Below are positions 1-9,299 of a DNA stretch of 64,000 nt, piece by piece. The stretch is from Aspidiotus rigidus (Eukaryota > Arthropoda > Insecta > Hemiptera > Diaspididae). Within the stretch, counting starts at the first letter, position 1, and each line of letters begins with the position of its first letter. The stretch spans positions 3,578,501-3,642,500 of the forward strand of contig JAVHKY010000012.1 of NCBI GenBank assembly GCA_035079385.1, read 5' to 3'. The notes under the pieces are model-generated. The model searched no databases, was not told the DNA's origin, and saw nothing but the letters and a program-made list of their open reading frames with translations. The position numbers and the translations under genes are program-made.

Positions 1-2169
1 CAGTTGAATTATGAAAACAGAATCTACTCAACTTCATTAAGGCTTGACCGTATTTGTTGATAACCAAATAATCGAACAGAATATTTATTCTACAGAAGGT
101 GAAATATTAAGGGCGTAATCGTGAGATGGAAACTGATAACCTCCGTCAACTTTCTCGAAAAAGTGATACTAAGGCGGACCATCAAATTAAATCAAATTGT
201 GATTACTCCAACCTTGAAATAAAGAACAAAGAATAAAGCGTAGGCTAAATCTTTTTCTCCCTGTCACGTGCGTCATTTCAATTTACGTTTTTCTCTATTC
301 TTCCATCGTCTGCTTTGTTTCAATCTCTTTCGTTTTGTTCCCCTAAGAAGGCACAGAAAGATAGCCATAAAGAAACGATTCGAAACGTGGAATTAATATT
401 TTAGAAGTTGGTTGCTAAACAACATTTTGTCAAATATTATTTCCTTTAACTAAAGAGAAGATTTTTGCGAGAGCTGAAGGATTGACCTCTGGTAATATTA
501 TATTATAATATCACCATATCGTAAAGATTCTGAACATTTCTACATGCCCTATTTTCAATTTCGATTGTCATGAAAATGATAAAACGGAGATAACTTTTCA
601 AAATAATGGAAAATTCGAACAAGATTTTACTTATTAAACGAATTCCAATCGCCTGAAGACAATACGGCAACTTGAAAGTTTAGGCCCATCATTAATGGTA
701 TCATTTGAATATTTCTCTTCAAGTTCGGATTATGAACAAGAGGTTCTTCCAAAAAGGTCGATGTTTACTGAACGGTAAGATTTTCATTGTCTGACAAATA
801 TTTAAGTCGAAATAAACGAAAATAGAATTCAAGTACCTAGATACTCAGGCTCAATTTAAGAAGTTTTTCGGACTTGATATAAGTCTATACTACAAAATAT
901 TCGTCTCTTGCTCACAGTGAGTCAAATTTAGTTTTTGTTTTTCGCATTAGGAGATCTCTCTTCGAAAACCTCGGCGCATTATTCAATGAAATGCAGAGCA
1001 CATTCATTTTGGAAGCCCGTTGCATATAAACGATGTGGATTCTTTCTGTTCAATATCCATCATTACGTCTACATCGAAATCAAATCGCGAGATGAGGACC
1101 TTTGTGCGATATATTTTTCCAGTGTTTTCAGTTCAAGGGTTTCATTTTTCTCTCCCTCTTTAGAGTAGGTACGAAAATTTGGACTTAAAAACAAAGTTTT
1201 TCCGCTCGAATTTCATTAGAAACAGCGATGTTTCGAAGTAGTCAAGCGATACAAGTAAATTTTAATAAGAATTTGTTCCAACCAGATCAACCGTTGAAAA
1301 TCGTCTCTCTACAACTCATTGAGTTCTTTATCGAGCTTCAATGAACGTAATCAGTGACCTTAAAATTTCAATTTCTTAAAAGTTCCTTTCTAATGACTCA
1401 AGTTCATTTTTCGACATCGAAATTTTGACACCAAAAATTTTCTTCTTCTCATCATTTCGTCAACGTTGCTTAATATTGATTCGAAATCAATTATTTTATA
1501 CATCCTTCCCGATTATTACGACGCAGTAATTTTGAATTAAACCTTCAAATCGTATAATAGTTTACGTAGATAGGCTACCTATTGCGGACGTGTAGCCAGA
1601 CGTAGAAACTGGGAGAGGAAAAAAAAAAAAAATACAAAATTTAATAATCGAAGAGTGAAATTCCAGAGAAAGCTCTACTTTTGTTAAATCGGATTTACGA
1701 ATGATTATTATTACCGTTGGCAGACAAAAATAAGAAAATCTCAAGTCGGAGAACTTTTCAATTGAAATTGATTTTAATGGTACAACTTTATCCTTTTTCT
1801 TTATTTTTATCGCTTGAGAGTAGTGATGTGAAATTCATGTAACTAAAGTAAATAAAGGTGAGAAATAAAAGTAATCATTTGTGAATGTCGCGCCATTATT
1901 TTCTCTGCACGTTTGGAAAGGTAAAAAAGTATTTCATCTACAGGTACATAGTGACGTTAAATCTAATTTGGCACAAGTAGATAAAATAATGAAAAAAATA
2001 CAAAAATGCGCCGGAGGAAAAATGAAAATTTGAGGAAGACAGTTCGCCCGGAAACTTTGCGACGGTTTTTCAAACAGAGCAGAATACCTTTAAAAAACTA
2101 GCGATTTTCCCAATCTGGAAAACTTTAAATATAGACCGACATCGGAACTCTCCTCCATGTAAGTTAGGT
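1..2169. other. No recognised gene; AT-rich non-coding sequence
   Basis: Only short, low-complexity open frames are present. I see no conserved motif, splice-bounded exon or transposon terminus. Poly(A) runs occur near 1619-1631. The sequence is compatible with intergenic or intronic insect DNA. Confidence 0.5.
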
Positions 2170-3400
2170 TAGGATTAAGAAGGGACCAAAAAAGTTTCCT
2201 TATTTCATCGATCATGATAATATCGATTAAATCATCATCTATTTGGAAACTAGTAATAATAATTCCCATTCCAAAACCAAACAAAGACCCGACAGGCCCT
2301 TTCCTACTGACCGCTCTCCTTACTGAAAACCCTCACCAAAATTTTAGGAAAAATCCTCAACAACCACTCATCTGGTTTATGCCCGTAGAACCCGACAATC
2401 TCTTAAACGATTCACAATATGAATGCCTTGAGGGCCTCTTAACAACCATGACATTAACCGGCACCAAGCAAAGTCCAAAAATTCAAGCCAATTTTCAATT
2501 TTTTTCGATTTAGAAAAAATGCTTTTCCGAGAGTCTGGCGACACCACATCCTCCTCATATTCCACTGTTCCCATAACTTTCAGAAAACTATCTACAAAAC
2601 TGTTCCTTTCAAGTCAGAGTAGCAAATGAATTCTCTTCTTTCTACATCCAATCCAATGGAGTCCTACAAGGGTCAGCTCTCAGTGGAATACTTTTCATGA
2701 TCGCAAATAAATGACAGCTTTCCCCGTTAAACCAAGTTCATATGCCGATGAGTTGAGCATCCATATGCCAATCCTAATTTTCGACAAAAAGCGAGCTAAA
2801 CCTATTTCCTCCCCTCATCCTCCTCAACTCCATACCTATCGCGGAGTAAAAGTCTTCAGCCTCATCTTTCACTTCGAACACTGAGCTTGAAACGTCCTAA
2901 AATACCTGTCCCGTTCTACCACCGGTTGCTACTGTAAAACTCTACTTCCTCTCTACCATACACTAGTTCGATGTATCCTAGATCAATCACCTAGCTACTT
3001 ATGGACTCACACCCTCATCACATCTCTCACTTCTACACACAGTTCAAAATTCCACCATTCGCATTTGCGCGGGCGCTTTTCGCACCAGCCTTGCCTTAAG
3101 TCTAGCCACCGAATCAGGTTATCCACCCCTACTTTATCGTCGACTTTACTCAACTGCCAGTGTTCTCATTTTTGTTTTACAACTTCCTCGAACCCCGGTT
3201 CACAATGTTCTCTTCAATTCCACCCCAAATCGTCATACTTATCGCAATACTTTGAACAACATGCTCTGCATTCCCACCCATTCCCTTCACAGAAAAATTC
3301 ACTTAAATTGCCTTGTCTCTGTATTTCCCACATTACTCGCTTAGGACTGACCTACACTTAAAACAATAACAAACTACATATGTCAACTATCCAAAAAATT
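2170..3400 (+). pseudogene. Decayed non-LTR retrotransposon, reverse-transcriptase region
   Basis: Conceptual translation on the + strand gives a damaged jockey/I-like RT. It starts with an IPIPKPNKDPT block (RT motif 1 region, about 2265-2300) and continues with a frame-shifted LLNDSQYG block near 2400, an FDLEK-like catalytic motif A remnant near 2505, an NGVLQGS-like motif near 2660 and a YADE-like motif C near 2740. The frame changes repeatedly and stops interrupt it, so it cannot encode a working enzyme. No poly(A) tail or target duplication was found; the GACA microsatellite follows directly. The family is known to copy its RNA at a nicked chromosomal target. Assignment to a precise clade is not possible from this copy. 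Confidence 0.7.
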
Positions 3401-3420
3401 CATTAACCCGTAATTTACCG

Positions 3421-3591
3421 CTGAGACAGAAACAGAGACAGACAGACAGAGACAGACAGACAGACAGAGACAGACAGACAGACAGAGACAGACAGACAGA
3501 CAGACAGACAGAGACAGACAGACAGAGACAGACGGACAGAGACAGACAGACAGAGACAGACAGACAGAGACAGACAGACAGAGACAGAGAC

Positions 3592-3632
<41 letters not shown>

Positions 3633-3680
3633 GATATAGATAGAGAGACAGAGACAGAGACAGAGACAGAGACAGAGGAC
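3421..3680. repeat. GACA / GAGACA microsatellite
   Basis: About 260 bp of almost uninterrupted GACA units mixed with GAGACA variants. One GATATAGATAGA variant stretch lies near 3633. It is a purine-rich simple repeat on the + strand and probably polymorphic in length. Confidence 0.97.
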
Positions 3681-3734
3681 GGAAATAAGTGAATGAGAGA
3701 AATGTCGTAAATAACTACAGAACTGTGAGTATCT

Positions 3735-4045
3735 GGTTTCCCAACGGAGGTTCGTCGTGTAGGCTAGAGACTAAACCAAGAAGAATCAGAAAAGAGTTTT
3801 GTATCTCAACGCAGGATCGTCACGGAAACAAGAACAATTAAGCCAGACAAGAGCTCGGAAAGTGGATTTTAAACCAAAATGACAGTAATCCGCCTCCCAG
3901 CAAAGGTTCGTCGTGGAGGAAGCTATGGAGAGAGGTATGAAATATGAAAATATACGCCGAGTGATGAGTAGCCTTTCATTTCCCAACGTTAATTCGTTAC
4001 AGAGACGCAGGAGAAAAGGTTCGCCTCCCAACGGGTGTTTGTCAT
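3735..4045 (+). repeat. Degenerate short repeats upstream of the host gene
   Basis: A motif resembling CCCAACGGAGGTTCGTCG recurs loosely at about 3740, 3808, 3896, 3982 and 4026, with 44-90 bp spacing. It ends about 45 bp before the start codon of the host gene. It may be old tandem-repeat debris or part of the 5' untranslated region or promoter. I see no TATA-initiator pair that would settle this. Confidence 0.4.
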
Positions 4046-4084
4046 AGGAGCTATGTAGTTACGGAGCTAACATCTAGAGGAACT

Positions 4085-5018
4085 ATGGCACCTAGGATCA
4101 AATTTAACTTATTTGTGTTAATTGCTTTGCATGCTAGCCTAGGCTTCAACACGCTTACTTCGTACGTTTTATTATTTTTAAATGAACATCACAGAATTTC
4201 CAAACTATTCCAAATATTCCAGACAACGATGAACGATTACTCACTCAACGACATGAGTAACAACAATCCGGTAAATCCCGAAGAGAACGATCTTATGTAC
4301 GCCGACGATTCTAGAGCGCCATTATATATGCCTCCATTCTTTCCGGGCAATTCTCAGCATCCGCTATTCGAACAGTTCTACAATTTTCGAGCTCTGAGTC
4401 CGCTGGATATCAACGATATGGATCAGACGGTCGGTGCTGTCGCGGAGCCTCTTAGAATGCCTCGTTTTAGTAATCGTTTTTATCCGAATCAACCAGAGGT
4501 TCCCGAAAGCACGAGATTGTTTACCGATGGTCTTGAGCCATACCTAAAGCCGCCCACTCCACCTCCAACCGGAATAAGCTTCACTCCGTCCTACACGACG
4601 GCTATATTTCCAGGACCGAACGAGGGAAACGTGAATAACGATGAAATAAAACCGGAAACGATGATCGCCGAGAATACAGAAAACCACCAGGGAGTTCACT
4701 CCAAGCCAATAAGCTTGATGGTGGAAATATACCCCGCCAACGATTACCCACCATTACCGAGTAAGAGAGCTACATAATACTCGATATCTAACATTGTCTT
4801 TTTGATGCTCTAGTAAACAAACGATTTTGATTTTTGCAGTGTTCGATAATAATCAACTTCAACCACCGTCGTACCTTCAAAGACAAGAGGACATACAAAA
4901 CAATGCTGCTAATCAAGCGTGGCTACCATGGAAACTATCTCCTTACCAGCAAAACCGTATGAGACTGTTCGTGAACTTATTCCCTCAGTTAATTCCGCAA
5001 ACAACGTCACCGAACTGA
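4085..5018 (+). CDS. Putative secreted proline/asparagine-rich protein, spliced host gene
   Basis: This is the best host gene in the window. The ATG at 4085 begins a basic-then-hydrophobic leader (MAPRIKFNLFVLIALHASLG) typical of a signal peptide. The body is rich in Pro, Asn, Asp and Glu, without Cys clusters, membrane segments or a motif I recognise. The frame from 4085 runs to a stop at 4777, but a strong donor (GTAAGA at 4761) and acceptor (TTTTTGCAG ending 4839) bound a 79-nt phase-1 intron. Joining them keeps the frame: ...DYPPLP-M-FDNNQLQPPSYLQ..., ending in PQTTSPN at 5018. A second, weaker 57-nt in-frame intron (4166-4222) would remove a hydrophobic, Phe/Leu-rich stretch just after the leader. 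An alternative donor at 4162 would cause an immediate stop. The protein is about 270-290 residues. Function unknown; possibly a lineage-specific secreted or cuticle-associated protein (inference only). Confidence 0.65.
4761..4839 (+). other. Intron of the putative secreted-protein gene
   Basis: GT-AG intron of 79 nt with donor GTAAGA and acceptor TTTTTGCAG. It is phase 1: the A at 4760 joins TG at 4840-4841 to make a Met codon. The downstream frame then stays open for 59 codons with the same Pro/Asn/Gln-rich composition as the upstream exon, which supports real splicing. Confidence 0.75.
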
Positions 5019-5399
5019 TACGGATAAAATTGGGCCAGAATATATTTGTCGAAACCTATTTTCATAAACTTTCAAATTTTCTCCTGTTTTCCTTTTTCTG
5101 TGCACTAAGAAATTTCTTTCTAACGTTTAATTTTAGATATTAACGCATACCTGCACCTGAATCCTATCTTGTTAATCGCACTACGTGTAAATTATTTTCT
5201 TGTATTTTACATACAGTAAATTTTTACGAATAATTACGAGCAAGAAAATTGTGAGCTCGTGGGGTCGTTATTGACATTTATTCTTCTCTTTCCTCAGAAA
5301 TTAACAGCAAATTTAGCATTTCGTCTGCTTACAAGATTGAGCCATAAAAAAAACGGTCACAATTTTTTAACAGTTTTTAGCGGAGAACCCGCCACCACA

Positions 5400-5757
5400 T
5401 TCGTTGGGGGGCATTTTAAAATCGTCCAAACTGTCATATTTTACTTAATTTGAAAGTGAAATTTAACGATGATTCAGAAAAAAAAACTGAATAACCCCAC
5501 AAAGCTTGAATATATGGGTAACTTCAATTTCTTATTTCAGTCATCTTGGCAAATTGGTCAATTTTTGGCAAATTTTGGTCCATCTCTCGGCTCAATAAGT
5601 CGTGAAAAGTTGAGAGTGGCGTAAATTTAAGATAAAATTAAGATACAAATTTCGTTGATTTGAAGTGTACATCCTACGTTTTGCGTTTGTAAGCTGGAAC
5701 AGATTTATCGCAAACTCCCATTTAACTAGTAATATCTTTCTGGTCCACCCGGTATAG
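5400..5757. mobile_element. Truncated TACCGG foldback MITE (right half)
   Basis: The sequence from about 5400 to the end CCCGGTATA at 5757 matches the right arm of the complete element at 7255-7813. Shared features are the AACTCCCATTTAACTGG-type block, the ACATCTTTTTGG-type block and the CCCGGTATA end. The left terminus is missing. No coding sequence. Confidence 0.6.
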
Positions 5758-6240
5758 CCTGAAAGGTAGCCTATTCAAGTAACTAGATACGTAATGCTTC
5801 ATACACCAATTGACTTAACTCCTTCAATGAGCCAGATAAGCAACGCTTCAAACACCATAAGACTTGAAATGTACTTCCAAAGTTATAACATAGCTTGGAG
5901 ATTGGTGTATATAGCCCGAAAAATAGGCCCTTCAAGTAACTAGATGTGCAATGCTTCATACACCAATTGACTCAACTCCTTCAATGAGCAAGATAAGCAA
6001 CGCTTCAAACACCATAAGACTTGGAATGTACTTCCGAAGTTGTAACATAGCTTGGAGATTGGTGTATACAGCCTGATCGTAAGATATATATTATATAGTT
6101 TGGAGATTGGTGTATATAGCCCGAAAAATAGGCCCTTCAAGTAACTAGATATGCAATTCTTCATACACCAATTGGCTTAGCCCCTTCAATGAACCAGATA
6201 TGCAAGACTTGAAACATCATGAGGTTCAGAACGCAATTCC
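5754..6240. repeat. Tandem repeat, ~160-bp unit, about three copies
   Basis: Units begin near TATAGCC(T/C)GAAA and include TTCAAGTAACTAGAT, a CTTCATACACCAATTG block, CTTCAATGA(G/A)CCAGATA and a GCTTGGAGATTGGTGTATA block. Copies start at about 5754, 5912 and 6110; the last is partial. Diverged single copies lie in the opposite orientation at about 7195-7260, 8130-8225 and 8455-8545, so the unit is also dispersed. Confidence 0.8.
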
Positions 6241-6283
6241 AAGGTACCCCATGAAGTCCTCCTTTTATTTTGAAATGAAAATA

Positions 6284-6507
6284 TGTAAGAATATGCTGCT
6301 GCATATTCTTGCACGCTAGCACTCGCAGACAGAATAGGTAGTTGTAGTTGTTATAAGAGATTAGAATAGAGATAGCGAGTGTCAGTTAATTCACGTTTTG
6401 TACATGTAGTTGAGATATCGTTCAATAGAGACTCGGTAGCAGGAAAGACGAAGGTCTTTGGATCAATAGAGACCTGTTGCCGAGAAAGACGAAGTTTGAT
6501 TCTTACA
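6284..6507 (+). repeat. 5' LTR of the miniature LTR element
   Basis: 224 bp, TG...CA, with 9-bp inverted termini. It contains a TATAAG box at 6352-6357 and a TCAGT initiator at 6382-6386, so U3 is about 100 bp and the predicted RNA starts at about 6384. Confidence 0.9.
6352..6386 (+). promoter_or_regulatory. Predicted LTR promoter: TATA box plus arthropod initiator
   Basis: TATAAG begins at 6352. The initiator TCAGT places the start-site A at 6384, 32 nt downstream, which is the standard TATA-to-start spacing. TCAGT is the arthropod initiator consensus. The same arrangement is present in the 3' LTR. Confidence 0.65.
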
Positions 6508-6518
6508 AATTAACTGAC
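6508..6518 (+). promoter_or_regulatory. Putative self-complementary primer-binding site
   Basis: AATTAACTGAC starts at the first base after the 5' LTR, where a primer-binding site belongs. It pairs perfectly with GTCAGTTAATT at 6381-6391, which spans the predicted transcription start. This matches the arrangement known from Tf1-type self-priming LTR elements. I see no obvious tRNA 3'-end match here. Confidence 0.6.
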
Positions 6519-6677
6519 CAACACGCCGGTTCAGAGTTGGGTGTTTGAGTAAAACGGAATGCCGGGCAAACGGAATGCCGGAAAGAAAGATAATCCAGAA
6601 AACCGGTAAACGATCACCCAGGTAAACGATCACCTCGACATTCTTCTCTGGTGGTGGACCCTGCTAACAGGGGGAGA

Positions 6678-6901
6678 TGTAAGAATATGCTGCTGCATAT
6701 TCTTGCACGCTGGCACTCGCAGACAGAATAGGTAGTCGTAGTTGTTATAAGAGATTAGAATAGAAAAAGCGAGTGTCAGTTAATTCACGTTTCGTACATG
6801 TAGTTGAGATATCGTTCAATAGAGACTCGGTAGCAGGACAGACGAAGGTCTTCGGATCAATAGAGACCTGTTGCCGAGAAAGACGAAGTTCGATTCTTAC
6901 A
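6678..6901 (+). repeat. 3' LTR of the miniature LTR element
   Basis: 224 bp, nearly identical to the 5' LTR, and preceded by the purine tract at about 6665-6677. It is followed by the target duplication AATA. Confidence 0.9.
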
Positions 6902-7049
6902 AATATACTCAAGAGAGTGAAAATACAAATGGCGGAAATTACTCAATACTCACAAGAGTAGAAAAATTTTGGCTTTCAAGCAATATATAATATGAAGGGA
7001 ATAAAAAAACTCACGGGTTCTTTAATGGAGTTGAATAAGGGGTGGTAGG

Positions 7050-7175
7050 AACCTGTTCTATAGAGCATACGAGATCTGAAGAATGTATGACGTCATCAGA
7101 TTGTAACATCAAAAGCCTGACCTATGACGTCATCGAATTGTGACGTCACAGGCTTGAACTTTGAAGGTAAATCTG
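7050..7175. repeat. TGACGTCA-bearing dispersed repeat fragment
   Basis: Contains ATGACGTCATCAGATTGT, ATGACGTCATCGAATTG and TGTGACGTCACAGG. It is related, in inverted orientation, to the block at 22060-22310. It is preceded by a GGTGGTAGGAACCTGTTCTAT-type edge also seen, inverted, near 22310. Confidence 0.6.
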
Positions 7176-7254
7176 ATAGGAAAAGGATTCAGAAAAAACC
7201 AATTGGTGTATAAAGCATTGCATATCTAGTTATATGAAGGGGTTATGTTTTGGG

Positions 7255-7813
7255 CTATACCGGATGGGGCAAAAAGATGTTACCAGTTAAATGGGAGTTT
7301 GAACTAAATTCACTCCCGCTCAAAAACGCGAAAGGTTGGACGCACACATTGAAACTACAAAATTTGTATCTCAATTTTATCTTCAATTTGCGCCCCTACT
7401 CAACTTTCTACAACATTTCTGAGCCGAATTAAGGACCAAAATGTGCCAAAAATTGATCAATTTGCCAGAATTCTCAAAAAGTGAAAATTGTTGAAGCTTC
7501 CATATTTTATCCAATTTGAAAGTGAAATTTAACGCTGATTCCGAAAAAAATACCTAAATAACCCTATGAAGCTTGAAAGTGGGGGGTTTTTCAATTTCTT
7601 ATTTTGGAAATCTTGGCAAATTGGTCAATTTTTGTCATATTTTGGTACATAACTTGGCTCAGAAAAGTCGTAGAAACTTCGGATATGCCTCAAATTAAAG
7701 ATAAAATTGAGATACAAAATTCGTACATTTGAGTCTAACGATTTGCGTTTTCGCGCTGCGACAGATTTTGCGCGAACTCCCATTTAATTCATAACATCTT
7801 TTTGCCCTACCCG
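7255..7813. mobile_element. Complete TACCGG foldback MITE
   Basis: About 560 bp with long imperfect inverted arms of roughly 180-200 bp. The left arm starts TATACCGGATGGGGCAAAAA and the right arm ends CTTTTTGCCCTACCCGGTATA. The arms share the ATGTTA-CAGTTAAATGGGAG block, a run of CGCAAAACGC-type sequence and an AATTTTGTATCTCAATTTTATCTT block. No transposase frame. TATA at both edges fits a TA target duplication, as in Tc1/mariner-type elements, but this is not proven. Confidence 0.75.
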
Positions 7814-8329
7814 GTATACACCAACCACCAAGATATTATAATATAGGAGAGAGACTTGCAAAACTTTTGATTCGCGACCTGAAATATATGTAAGAACGTG
7901 AACGTTCTCCACTGTCAGTCGCGTCACTCTCCTACTCACGGACGAAGTTCGGAGCTCCGACCATATAACGCTATTCCTCTCTCGTCCTGTTTATCCTTCC
8001 GAGTGCAGTCAGCTGACCTGCCTTTCCTTCGGGAACTCGACTTTTTGATTCGATTCTGTGAAAACACAGCATCGCCAGATTTGTCAAGATTTTACATCTT
8101 ACATATATATTTTGTGGAAGGGTGACTTACAGTGTTTGAAGCATTGCTTATCTGTCCGATTAAAGAGACTAAGCCAGTTGGTGTACAAAGCATAGCATCT
8201 GTAGTTACTTGAAGGGGCTATCCTAATGCGCGTTATATCATGTATTATTTTTCAACCCACAGAACAGGTTCCCTACATTTCTTGTTTAACGTTGTTAAGG
8301 AAGCGTTGTTTTTCCTAAGCCCCCCTCCT

Positions 8330-8440
8330 ATCATATATAGCTCCAAAGTGGAAATTTAGAAAAAATCTTTACTCTCAAACTACGTATGCTGGAGGGGGGA
8401 GGGGGGGATTGGGAAAATTTTGGCTCGCGACCCGTAAGAT
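8330..8440. repeat. Dispersed copy of the 45-bp minisatellite unit
   Basis: CCCCCCTCCTATCATATATAG followed by a GCTCCAAAGTGGAAATTT variant, then a G-rich tract. Related single units occur at about 9236 and 51060. A CAGGTTCCCTGCGTTCCTCG edge lies nearby (about 8590). Confidence 0.6.
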
Positions 8441-8659
8441 ATTAAAGAAGGGGAACTTATATTTGAAGCATTGTATATCTACCTCATTGAAGGGGCTAAG
8501 CTAATTGGTGTACAAAGTATTGCATGTCTAGTTACTTGAAGGGACTATCCTAATGGGTGTCATAAGATGTATTATTTTTCAACCCATACAGCAGGTTCCC
8601 TGCGTTCCTCGTTTAACATCGTTAAGGAGGCCGTCCTTTTTTTCCAAGTCCCCTTCCTA

Positions 8660-9215
8660 TTGTACCGGGTGAGGCTAAAAGATTTGACCAGTTAAATGAG
8701 AGTTTTCCCTGAATTCACTCTAGCGCGAAACGCGGTACGTTGGATGTATACTTGAAATCTACGAAATTTGTTCCTCGATTTTATCTTCCATTTTGCCACT
8801 ATCCACCTTTCTACGACTTTTCTGAGCTGAGTTATGGATCAAAATGTGCCAAAAATTGACCAACTTGCCAAGATTTCCGAACTAAGAAATTGAAAATTCC
8901 TCAACTTTCAACCTTCATAGGGTTATTCAGGTATTTTTTTTCGGAATTAGCGTCAAATTTCTCTTCCAAATAAAATAAAATAATTTTGTAAGTTTGAACA
9001 ATTTCCAATTTTTGAGAAGATTGGTCAATTCTTGGCACATTTTGGTCCATAACTCAGTTCAGAATTATCGTACAAACTTGGGTAGAGGCGAAAATTGAAA
9101 ATAGAATTGAGATACAAATTTCGTAGATTTGATCTAACATTTCGCGTTTTTGCATTAGAGAGAATTTACCGCACACTCCCATTTGACTGGTAACAACTTT
9201 TGGCCTGACCATGCA
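8660..9215. mobile_element. Second TACCGG foldback MITE
   Basis: Begins TGTACCGGGTGAGGC and carries the CCAGTTAAATGAGAGTTTT block. The inverted counterpart ACTCCCATTTGACTGGTAACAACTTTTGG lies near 9175-9203. The far end (CCTGACCATGCACAG) has diverged from CCCGGTATA. Internal sequence matches the copy at 7255-7813. Non-coding. Confidence 0.65.
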
Positions 9216-9299
9216 CAGCTCAGAGTTTTTCAAACCCCCCTCCTATCATATAATATAGCTCGAGTATGAATTTTTCCATATTTTTAGCCTGACGGCGCA

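Larger units (their letters stand above)
6284..6901 (+). mobile_element. Miniature non-autonomous LTR retrotransposon (TRIM-like), intact
   Basis: Two 224-bp direct repeats (6284-6507 and 6678-6901) flank a 170-bp internal region with no coding capacity. Each LTR starts TGTAAGAAT and ends ATTCTTACA, a perfect 9-bp inverted terminus with TG...CA ends. A 4-bp target duplication AATA lies immediately outside (6280-6283 and 6902-6905). A purine tract (ACAGGGGGAGA) abuts the 3' LTR, as a polypurine tract should. Directly after the 5' LTR, 6508-6518 (AATTAACTGAC) is the exact complement of an 11-nt stretch inside the LTR. The two LTRs differ at only a few positions, so the insertion is fairly young. 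It must be mobilised by proteins of an autonomous element; a 4-bp duplication would suit a Ty3/gypsy-type integrase (inference). Confidence 0.9.
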
